A DNA stretch of 64,000 nt from Biscogniauxia marginata (Eukaryota; Ascomycota; Sordariomycetes; Xylariales; Xylariaceae): positions 62,001-126,000 of the forward strand of contig MU404081.1 of the NCBI GenBank assembly GCA_022695795.1, given 5' to 3'. Positions 23,931 to 33,010 of the stretch are shown piece by piece. A program made the position numbers and the translations under genes. Within the stretch, counting starts at the first letter, position 1. Every line of letters begins with the position of its first letter. The notes below the pieces were generated by a model, which was not told where the DNA came from, made no database searches, and worked only from the letters and a program-made list of their open reading frames with translations.

Positions 23931-24707
23931 AATACGGAAATGTTTTTTAATAGTTAAAACTGCGAAAGTTATAAAAACTGGTTTACTCGCTTATATAACT
24001 TACTCACTTATAAGACACGTTAACGGTTAACCGCGTAAATATACATTTAAATTATCGTTATAATATAATATTAAAAATATCATAGATTTTCGATAATTAA
24101 TAAAAACTAATATTTAAATAACGTTATTTATAAGTAATAATATAATTAATTTAAGTTTTAAATAATATTTTTATTTATTAAATTAAGTTAATTTATAATA
24201 ATAATAATAATAATAAATATATTAATTTTTAATTAAATAATATAAATTATACTTTAAAAAATTAAATATTTAATATAAAAAAGTATTTAGTTTTTAAAGT
24301 ATAAAACTAAATAAAATGGTTTAAATAATAATTATTATTAATTAATTTCGATGCGGCGTAAATAATTTTTAATAATTAAAAATGTAATAATTATAAAATT
24401 TTATTTACGAGCTTGTTTTATTTATTTATTTATATAATAAGTTATATATTTCTTTTTTCTTAATAATTTCGTTAATAATTATAAAAATTATTATTAAAAA
24501 GTTAACATTTTAAAGATTAATATAAAATAAGTTTTATTAATTTTTTTAAAAAAAATTTTTAATATATATTTTATTTTTATAACTTTATAATAATAATATA
24601 TATCTTTAAAAGTGTAAATTAATTAGTTATTATTTAAAAGAGCTTATAATTTAATAGTACTTTAAATACTTATATAATATATTTAAACTTTAATTAAATT
24701 TATCTAC

Positions 24708-25183
24708 TGTTACGAACCAACCAGGGTAAGCAATCAAGTGACAGGGGTACTGTTCCCACTGTTCTTGCTTCTGCACCGGACATAGATCCTGGAAGGGAAA
24801 GCAACTTATTGTCACGTGATATGGATGTGTGTGGATAGAACACATCCAGCAACATCCAGTGGAGAATGGATGAGTGTGGATGAAACTCATCCAAAGGTAT
24901 CCAACATACCAATTGTGGGGAATGAAAGGTAGAATGAACAAGTATAAAAGGAACGGTGTCTCTCATGTGTCTAGTCATTCATTCTAGTTCTTTAGCTATC
25001 AATCTAAGACTACAGTCACTCTTTGATACTATAGTGAGAGTACCTTGAAATCTCTCTGACGAACAAAACATTGTGAACCTCTTGAACCAATCTCAATCCA
25101 CTGTTACCTTCAAATCAGGAAAACCCAGTACGTACTCACCTGTGAAGTCAGCTGACTAGGAACACACAGGGAGGTTCGTCACA
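24708..25183 (+). mobile_element. Solo LTR of a Ty3/Gypsy-type retrotransposon, undamaged
   Basis: A 476-bp unit starting TGTTACGAACC and ending GGTTCGTCACA, so the ends form an imperfect inverted repeat of 11 bases. It is flanked by a perfect 5-bp duplication and has normal base composition. It contains two palindromic units of about 26 bases (near 24821-24846 and 24869-24894) of the form GGATG-N-GTGTGGAT and ATCCA, which would behave as an internal minisatellite. No internal coding region is attached, so it is the product of recombination between two LTRs. It sits exactly at the edge of the AT-rich block. Confidence 0.9.
24943..24950 (+). promoter_or_regulatory. Probable TATA box of the LTR
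   Basis: TATAAAAG lies a little past the middle of the LTR, the expected place for the U3/R promoter. The corresponding bases in the mutated LTR also survive as an AT run. Confidence 0.5.
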
Positions 25184-25188
25184 TCTAC

Positions 25189-25824
25189 TTATATTTACAA
25201 CTTTGTCACTTAGCATTTAATGATGCAACTATTGTTTACATAACATCTAGATTAATAGTCACATTTTAGCCTTCTAATTAGTACCATATATATAAATAGA
25301 ACCCCAGGTATGAATTCTTCGGTTTTAAACGAGTCAGAAAGAGCGAATAACGTCTACACGTCAACTGGTGACGAGACATTCCCGTTGCTTTGTAGCATAA
25401 CAAAATCAAACTGGCGAATTAAGATAGTCTCAAAAGAACGACCTTATTGATACTCTGGGATATTTTGGAATGAATCAGTCATGGGCAAATGGAAAGTTCT
25501 AAAGGAGTGTATTATTTGTTAGTCGGGACTGTCAGTTTGGTGTTAATTCATTCCTACCGCCCTATTGCATTTATGTGTAAGCAGGCTTCGGGTGGCACCT
25601 GACCAGATATCATTCACCAAGAGTTATCTGCTGGTTACACCACCAAGGGATGAATTTGTTATTACCTACACCCTCCCTACCTCAATACATGTACTGTGTT
25701 ATAACCTGCATACCTTAGTCTCCTTCTTTGTCTCGTCGACCCAGCCGTCCAGGGTGACCATGTTGCTATCCTTTTCACACTCATCAACTAGGAACATCCA
25801 TAAACCTTACGCAGAAAAAGGAGT
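25189..25824. other. Intergenic stretch between the solo LTR and the dehydrogenase relic
   Basis: Ordinary composition. It contains the presumed promoter of the dehydrogenase; no gene or repeat recognised. Confidence 0.4.
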
Positions 25825-26536
25825 ATGGCTAAAGGAACAATTCTAATCACCGGTGCCAATGGAGGTCTTGGAAGCGCGATTGCTGATCAAGTCGCTTCTC
25901 TACCCAAGTTCACGGGGTATTACGGCCTCTATGCAGTCCGCAACGCGGAATCGGCCCCCGCCCTCAGGTCGATACTCTCAACTCCATCGCACCCCCACGA
26001 TATAGTTTCCCTAGACCTTGCGGACCTTCACAGCGTGCGTGATGCGGCCGAAATGATCAATACGCGTATTGAAGCAGGAGAGATCCCACCAATCCAGGCG
26101 CTTATCCTCAATGCCGGATTCCAAGACTTTGGCAAACAGGTTTGGACAGAGGATGGCTTCGACATGGCATTCAGCGCGAATTATCTTGGCCACTGGTTGC
26201 TGACACTTCTCCTGCTTAAGAGCATGAACAAAGACTCTGGCCGCATAGTCGTGGTTGGGAGCCAGACCCATGAGTACGTGCTCCCTTACCCATGAATTTA
26301 TGCCAAACGGGCCAGTACGGAGCACACAGCAGTCAGCGTCGCAGGTACTCCATGCCGCGTTTGATTCGAGCCCTGCTCTCGGCGAATTTCCTAAGGGTTT
26401 ATACTACTTCGATACGGAGCCCTTGGAAACCAGCGCGGAGTCTAGAGACGCGCGCAAACGTGACTTGGTCTGGAAGGGGAGTATACAGTATGCGCATATG
26501 GAACCGGGTGAAACCATTCTGAGTGATTGGCAATAG
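25825..26536 (+). pseudogene. Short-chain dehydrogenase/reductase, internally deleted
   Basis: The first frame (25825-26295) encodes 156 aa of a classical NAD(P)-binding Rossmann start: T-G-A-N-G-G-L-G near residues 8-15, a D-L-A-D segment, L-N-A-G, and the strand ending V-V-V-G-S. It then hits a stop. A second frame ending at 26536 carries the C-terminal part of the same family (PNGPVRST, then LHAAFD, GEFPKGLYYFD, and a final SDWQ). The whole middle, including the catalytic Y-x-x-x-K and the stretch before it, is missing, perhaps 110-130 residues compared with the usual 310-340. The join lies between two direct repeats ACCCATGA (26266-26273 and 26288-26295). I see no intron that would rescue the frame. 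It could still yield a truncated protein, but not an active enzyme. Confidence 0.75.
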
Positions 26537-28001
26537 TAATTGACACAAGCAAAACTGAGCTTCATTTTATTACTCAGATATACTTGTTGTATGTACCCAA
26601 TTACGGGCATAAAGTACATATATAGACTCGTCACTCCTCTGGGTGGTCCCTTCACTCTCTTAATTACAACAAAAATAGACAGGCGCTCAGATGGCGGCGG
26701 CTGGTAGTATTATGCAATGCTTCTATCGGTACTCCTTGCATGCCGATAATATGTGACCGTTGCTGAATCTGCGTCTTAGGGTAGCACGAAATGCTGACGA
26801 ACAAAGGGCGGTTAGGCTCTGTATTGGTATATCTCGGCAGTGGGACAGATTTAAAGCTACATTTATGATTCTTCTGCGAAGGGAAATGTCATAATTGGTT
26901 ATATACATCTTATTCAAACCCGTGTTCTTCATCGAATAACTCCATCAGCATGGATCATGGATATCTTGATAACACTCCAGCGAGGTCACCGCCTCCGGGA
27001 CAGGTACCCAATTTCGCCAATCCTGAATCAAGGTGACGCTCTCTCCCCCTGAAAGATGAACTTAAAATAAATGCTCAATTAGACGTGAGTGTAGGGCTCC
27101 TTACCCGACTCCATTCTTATTCGTATCACCAATACCGCAATCAAAGTGTCTTTCTTCGTTTTATATACCCGACAACACACTTATCATGGATGCGTTAGTT
27201 CATCCGTAACATCTATCTCCCTGGGGCCCGAAGTTCGACGTGGGAAGACCACTTTTAAAACTTTTGGCGACCTAACTTCAGCGAATATTAACTACCACCT
27301 CCAGCTGAAGGGCGTGCAGTCCGAACGGGGTGCTAAGTGTCGTCGGAGTTGTCAAGCATAAGACTGAGGCTTACTAGAAGTTAGGATTTGCTGCAGGAGA
27401 ATGAAGTCTCACCTCCGAGACGGAAATCCAGGAAGAAATAGGGGAAGTTGAATTGGTTTAAGGACATGTTATTTGGTTGACTGTTTGAAAGTCTGGGAGA
27501 TACGGTCACTCGGGAGCATGAACCAAACTACCGACATCTAATGAAGTAGCGAAATTATGAGATTAAAGATGACTAGGAAGTCAACTACATGGTTGAGGGT
27601 TAGCTATTCCCTATGTATGTTACGGACCCAGATAAAAGATGTATAGTTCTGTTACATAAACCTCGCGACTATAGTTATAATGTTGTAGTAATATAATAAG
27701 CAACCATGTCACACCGTTTACTATTTTTTAGGAATTTTTTGTTACCCAAAACAGTCAAGATATATTCATGTTGGTTACATTTGTAAATGATATCATGCTT
27801 GTAAAACAAAGGAAGGCATATGACCACATCAGATGGACACGCTAATATAGCAAACACAACAGAACACATAACGAATATTAATAGGACAGTCCTCACTAAA
27901 ACATCTAGGTCAGTATCCATCGAGCAATACTTCTCTTCCCTTTTCTTCTACACCGACGGCCGACGCCCATTTTGCCCATAGAACCTATCTCGGCATCGAT
28001 A
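26537..28001. other. Gene-poor intergenic region
   Basis: About 1.5 kb with stops in all frames and moderate AT content. No recognisable gene, tRNA or repeat. Confidence 0.45.
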
Positions 28002-28421
28002 ATGTCTTCCGCCAACAGTGACCAAATCCAACTCTGGTGGGGCAAACACGGTTTCAACGATTTGAACAAGGTTACGATAAGCCATTTCATGGCTGCTCTG
28101 TTCGAGGATGCATTTCGTAAGGGGGCTTGGTATGACAATGAGGGAGAATTTATTTCCAAGCCACCAAAACCGGCAGATGTGTCCCAAAAGCTAGAAACCG
28201 CGTATAAACAAGCAAACGACGAAATGGACCTTGAATTATGGAGCACGGGGCGTGATCATCGGCCGCAATATGACTATCTAATGGCCAAAGCGGCGAATCT
28301 CATTCACGATCATCGCAGACTGAGGGAAATAGAGTGGGTGCTCTTGAACTACGACGAGGGAAAGGGCCTACTCGAGGGCTATGAGGATACTATCGCAATT
28401 CTGGACTTAGGTCCAATATAA
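28002..28421 (+). CDS. Small orphan protein
   Basis: Single exon of 139 aa starting at an ATG in a good context (GATAATGTC). The protein is acidic, soluble-looking and rich in Trp, Asp and Glu, with no signal peptide or membrane segment. I do not recognise a family. Helical periodicity is visible around residues 15-45 and 60-115. No partner gene lies nearby and the flanks are gene-poor. It is probably lineage-specific; a chance frame cannot be excluded. Confidence 0.45.
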   Translation: MSSANSDQIQLWWGKHGFNDLNKVTISHFMAALFEDAFRKGAWYDNEGEFISKPPKPADVSQKLETAYKQANDEMDLELWSTGRDHRPQYDYLMAKAANLIHDHRRLREIEWVLLNYDEGKGLLEGYEDTIAILDLGPI

Positions 28422-29666
28422 CAGTGATGACTGCGGAACTATCCTTATGGGCGAACCCCCCTAAGGGACATCACAACTGAGCTAGGGGGAGCCTATAGCT
28501 CGAGTAGGAGGAATGGAATGGTTATACGTGTATTCCGACAGATTCAAGCAATACCGGGCCTAGATTAAGACCCGCAGCCATAAGATGTAACTCTGAGGCA
28601 ACCTTGTCTTGGATGACATGTTAATCCACTAGACTACCTGTCGCTACACATTAACCTCTTCCTCGAAGATTACGAGGAAGAGTTGCTATCCTAGATCAAT
28701 TTTTACTCAAAACTCATTGCCATTCTCCCCTCTCCCATGAGCCTATATGGAAGTAGTTGGCTCGTCCACTGGATTTACGGGCACAAGTAAATGCTCCTCT
28801 CCCACTCGTGAACCTAGAGTTTCCTGTCTCTTTCCGATTCTACGTTTCCCTCTAAATAAGGCCATTTACTGACACGTGTTGTAGAGGGATGCCCGAATAG
28901 ACCATGCTATTCGCCGAGAGCTACCAAGCTTCCCTTCGTTCTAAGGGTCCTCCCAAGGTTGTCGAGAATATATATCCAAGCATCACCAAACCCTCTTGAC
29001 GGAGCTGGGGAATACGCCCGCCTTCATCAGGCCGCTCGGGCTCTTACCTCGAGATGCCCACGCCCTTACTTGAGCATACCTACTTGCGTAGTAGAGTCCC
29101 GGCCAGGATCCGAACAAGAAACCCCTATCTATCACGGTTTCTTGGTTTAGCCGTGAACATAGGACCGACCCTGATTTGTTGACTTAAATTACCAAGTACG
29201 TAATTCAAGTGTGGGCAGTTATATAAAAAGAGGGGCCATGGACTTCTAACTCTTGGAATGTGATATATATATATATGAGCTCGCGCCGGCTTATCAATAT
29301 TAGTATATCCTCCTAGATACGGATCCCCGTTCATCCTCTTTCTCCGCCCCCCTCCTTTCACACCCCTCCCTCCCTTCTTCGACTTATCCTCCACAACCTC
29401 GCACCATTGCCGTCGAGACGCAGCTCTACAAGCCCCCCTTTCCATTTTTCTTTTACTTATTTATCCATTTTTCGTCCTCCAGTTTCTTCCAGCTCGTCTT
29501 ATCTCTTGAGACGTTCGTAAGATATCATGATATTAGCAGTGTTCTATATTTACTCATAACAAAAAAAATTTTTAAAGAAAATTTCCCGATCGATCGATCG
29601 ATTTAAAGAAGAAACGAAATTGGGTGCCTGTCGTAAGTTTGAAAAATTATTTTTATCGTTGGTTGC
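28422..29666. other. Intergenic region with a pyrimidine-rich tract
   Basis: No gene seen. A C/T-rich stretch at 29330-29480 resembles a fungal promoter or 5' leader on the plus strand, although the next coding sequence to the right is on the minus strand. A run of four CGAT units (29588-29603) sits just past the membrane protein's stop codon. Confidence 0.4.
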
Positions 29667-31120
29667 CTAATAATGACTCGAATATGTTGAATACGGAGAA
29701 ACGTCGCTGCCCGCGACATGCGAGTACATCGTCGGGGACAGCACATCCACCGGGGACACGCTACGCTGGCCGTCGCCGCCGGGCCCGAACCCCATGCTCT
29801 GGTCCGAATGCCACGTCGAATTCCTCCTATGGTGATTATTATCACTCCGTTGTTGTTCGTATTGCCCCTGCTGCTGCCCCTGCTGCCCCTGCTGCTGCTG
29901 TTGGTGTTGGTATTGATGTTGGTGTTGCTGCTGGCCATCATCCTCGGGCATGCTGCCCGGTAGCTCCACCGGGGCGACCTGGCCGGCGCCTTCGCCGAGC
30001 TCCGCGAGCAGCGGTTCGTTCGAGTTCGAGTGTGTCTTGCGGGCGGCGATCGGGTAGCCAACCGGGTACTTCCACTCGTGATCAGGCGGCAGCTCGACGG
30101 CACCGGCTTGCTGCGTGTTCATGTGGGTATATTCGACCGCCGGCGGCGTCACCGCCATGCCGTAGGAGTTCGAGTATTCAGTATTCGGGGACCAGGAGGG
30201 TCCCGCGCTGGATCCAGGGGGGATGGCCGTGGCGCCAGCCGGCGGGGCGGAGCGTCGCCTCCGCGCGTACACCCACACGAAACAGCCCGCAAGGCCGAGC
30301 GCGACGGTGCCGAAGCCTATGCCCACGCCTATGCCGATTTTGGCGCCCGTGGAGAGCATGGGGGATGTGGCAGCGTCCGAGTTTGTTGGAGCCGTGGTCG
30401 CGGTCGTGGTTGTGCTCGGCGTCACGGACGGTGTCGCGGTCGATGTCGCGGTCGGTGTTGACGATGACGTGACGGCGGAGGCCTGCGCGAGGAAAGCATC
30501 TTTCGACACGGCAATGGTGACGCCCGTGCCGTTGCAATTATACTCGAGCGTCTCATAGACGGCAACTAGATCCAAGGGACTTTTCTTCGCGACGCAGGTG
30601 GCTGTATTATACTAAAAGAAAGAGGCAGTATACGTAAACATCTTGTTCCACCAACTCAAGTAAGACCCGGCTTGTCTGCAGAAAAATCATTTCACCCGGC
30701 CAACAGCCTGGGCAATAATCGAGACGGTAAGATAAACAGAAGAAAAATCATTATACATACTACGGAAAACAGTTAGCTGCTACCTCTATATAATAAGGAA
30801 GGGGAAGAAAAACAATAAGAAGCAATTATGGTTGAATCCGAGAAACCCGGAGCCCTAAGGCCTCCTTCCCACGTGAGCGCAGGATATCCCCCATATATAC
30901 ATTACATACCTATGAAGTTGCCTTTATTCCTACAGAGACATTGGTTGAGCTCCGCCCCCGTATTTCCCGTACACGAGGTCTGGTCCGCAGAGTCGTATAG
31001 ACATTGTTGTGATCCGGAGGGGTACGCCGAGAAGTCGTTTTCCAGGGCGCGGACGATCGTGGGGGCCGTCTGGAGGAGCAGGCTGAGGACCAGCGAGGGC
31101 GGTAGCATGGATATCCTCAT
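29667..31120 (-). CDS. Cysteine-rich single-pass membrane protein (CFEM-like ectodomain)
   Basis: Exons 31120-30910 and 30601-29667 give 381 aa. The order is signal peptide (about 1-25, MRISMLPPSLVLSLLL), an extracellular region with cysteines at 40, 50, 61, 63, 73 and 93 in a CFEM-like spacing, a Ser/Thr-rich stalk (112-150), one membrane helix (about 159-182) ending in RRRR, and a long cytosolic tail with a Gln/His run near residues 285-320. This layout is common in fungal surface sensors. The 308-bp intron is long; acceptor TACAG at 30602 keeps the frame, while a nearer-consensus acceptor TTTTAG about 10 bases upstream would break it, so the join is the least certain point. The upstream in-frame GTG at 31141 is not used because Met at 31120 directly begins the signal peptide. 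The ligand is unknown. Confidence 0.75.
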
Positions 31121-33010
31121 ATCTAACACGGCCACGGCCACTGCTGCTACCTAATACAACCGTCCCTCACTATTGGCGCGTTGTGCCTTACCGTGTGTGG
31201 TTGCAGCTCGCGATGTCGTAAAGTGCCAATGTGTATTATGTCAACTCGGGCACATCATTGGGTGGTGTGGTGGGAGAAGAGGAAAAAGGAGGGAAAGAAA
31301 ATCAGAACGCACACGCCAGTTTTCCCATCTTTTCATTTTGGGAGGACATCGGCTGCTCGATAAAGCTGGGCAGACCGACGATCACTCTTTTCAAGTAGTA
31401 AATAGATTGACTCTCTGGAACAGCAAAGCCCAGACCAGCTACCTTCGCTCCGCTTAGCAGAGCTAATAACACGAGCCCACGAGTTGTCTAGTGGCACCAT
31501 CCAAGGACTGCCCTACATGAGTTAGGGTGCCATCTAAAACTCTGAGAACTTGCCTCGATGAGCACAAGCTCGAGCCCGGTGACCGGGGACAGGCTATGCC
31601 CTGCCTTACAAGCCATGTCACTTCGAGTAGGTATCTGAAGTTATTCATTATTGCCAAGCCCCTGAAAAATAAGCTTCGACCGATAGAGTCATCCATGATT
31701 GGTCGCTGGGGGTCGGTTTCATCATCCACGAATCACAGGGGTGCTTAAAGGGGGTGGAGGTCGACTTCTCGGCCGCCTGGGCCGCCTGTCTTACCGCTTT
31801 ACATATTCCCCACAACTTAGACGTGTAAGGCAAGTCTCAGACCGGCAGAAGGGGAAGAAAGACAAAAAGACCATCGACACCCGATTAGAAAGCTGGTTTC
31901 TAAATTAAGAAGCAGAGTTTAAGACAGGTCTACATACTCGTAGTTGAGGCTCTGTACCATCACTGTGGTAGTAGTATGTGAGACGATAAGCATCCTTGCC
32001 TCGTCTTGCAAGCTAGGTTAGTTGCGATCGCATAGGATCGATTCGACTTATGCGAAATTAGGTGATGACTGCTCGAAAGAAAATTGAAGCTAGTCGCGAA
32101 AGGAAGTTGAGCCTTTCTTGGCTAGACATATCAATCAACATCTTAAAATCCACGTGGGCTACCCGATCAGCTTCAATAAGGGGCCAACCGAAAAATACCT
32201 AAAATTTATGAAAAATGAAAATAAAAGCCAAGACAGAAGAACACATATTTACTCATACAAGAATAAGAAGAAAAAGAAAGCTTCATAATTAAATATTCAG
32301 TATAGTATACAAAGTATGGCTGGTACAGCGACTATTATTACCGCATCTGAGAATTCGCATAAAAAAACTTACGTTAGTCGTCAAATCTGCTTTCGTCTAC
32401 CGACAAAACGAGGCGCAGCAAGAATCAAGACTCAAGAATCAAGAATCAAGGACCCAGTCCAGTCTTAGGGGAAAAAAGAACAAATAATTTCACGTGATGC
32501 AATTGAATCGTGAGGATGTATATACTGTATCAGGAAGTATCTAATGCCAGGATCCGCGATCCGCATTCCCGACAGATTCGCCCCTGGCCGTATCTAGAAC
32601 CGACATGATATGACATGACATGACGACAGGGACATATACGCCATCAGATGGAAGAGCAAAAAAGGCCGAGACCATGCTCCACAGGGGGACGAAAATAGTA
32701 CCCAGCCAAGAGACAGCTCTCACGCTTCGCCAGCCAAAAGAACTCCGTCCATGATGATATGCGTGAGGGATTGCCTATTTTCGAGTCTTCCATACCGTGA
32801 CAACAAAACAAAGAAAATATAAACCTTTTCCACCTCGCGCAAACAAACGTATAGGGTATGAGGAATTCGACGTTTCTAGACTGAGGCACTTGAGTATCAT
32901 ACAGGAACCAGAATCCTATAGCGGCAAGATAGGCTGTGGAAAGAAAATAGTACATGAGGCAGAATTCGTCGAGTCGAGCATAAAAATACCGAGTTGGCGG
33001 TCTAAATCTT
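31121..33010. other. Intergenic region between two minus-strand genes
   Basis: About 1.9 kb holding the promoter of the membrane protein and the 3' region of the Hos4-like gene. No gene or repeat recognised; the stretch around 32200-32300 is A-rich. Confidence 0.45.

Larger units (their letters stand above)
21784..24444. mobile_element. 2.66-kb element with long terminal inverted repeats
   Basis: The left arm (21784 to about 22247) matches the reverse complement of the right arm (about 24021-24444) over more than 400 bases by eye. Matching landmarks include the ends (TATTATATAAA next to CTCGTAAA), the middle run AATAACGTTATTTAAATATTA, and the inner edge CG-G/A-TTAA-C/T-CGTTA. The interior has no readable frame and contains the hairpin at 23065-23487 plus a second inverted segment. 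A transposase, if it existed, is no longer readable. Confidence 0.65.
20840..24707. mobile_element. AT-rich RIP-like block of nested inverted-repeat elements
   Basis: Almost entirely A and T with no coding frame. Unlike the first AT-rich block, I cannot trace retrotransposon proteins. Instead, the same terminus recurs at least five times in both orientations. The best preserved forms read TAACGTGT-C/T-TTATAAG followed by tandem short repeats of the type AAGCGAGTAAG. Two large inverted-repeat pairs and one compact hairpin are listed separately. The composition fits class II (TIR) elements mutated by RIP; the superfamily is not determined. Confidence 0.7.
24703..25188. repeat. 5-bp target-site duplication TCTAC around the solo LTR
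   Basis: TCTAC occurs at 24703-24707 and again at 25184-25188, exactly abutting the LTR ends. Confidence 0.9.

Noticed and set aside
24690..24978. Short minus-strand frames of 83 and 92 codons across the LTR
   Set aside because: They lie in the LTR repeat units and have no resemblance to proteins.
28580..28660. tRNA-like A-box (GTAGTCTAGTGG on the minus strand)
   Set aside because: No acceptor stem pairing, no proper anticodon loop (no T before the anticodon) and a poor B-box.
29624..30472. Long plus-strand frame of 282 codons opposite the membrane protein gene
   Set aside because: It is Arg/Ala/Pro/Ser-rich, the mirror of a GC-rich gene on the other strand, which has a signal peptide, a membrane helix and conserved cysteines.
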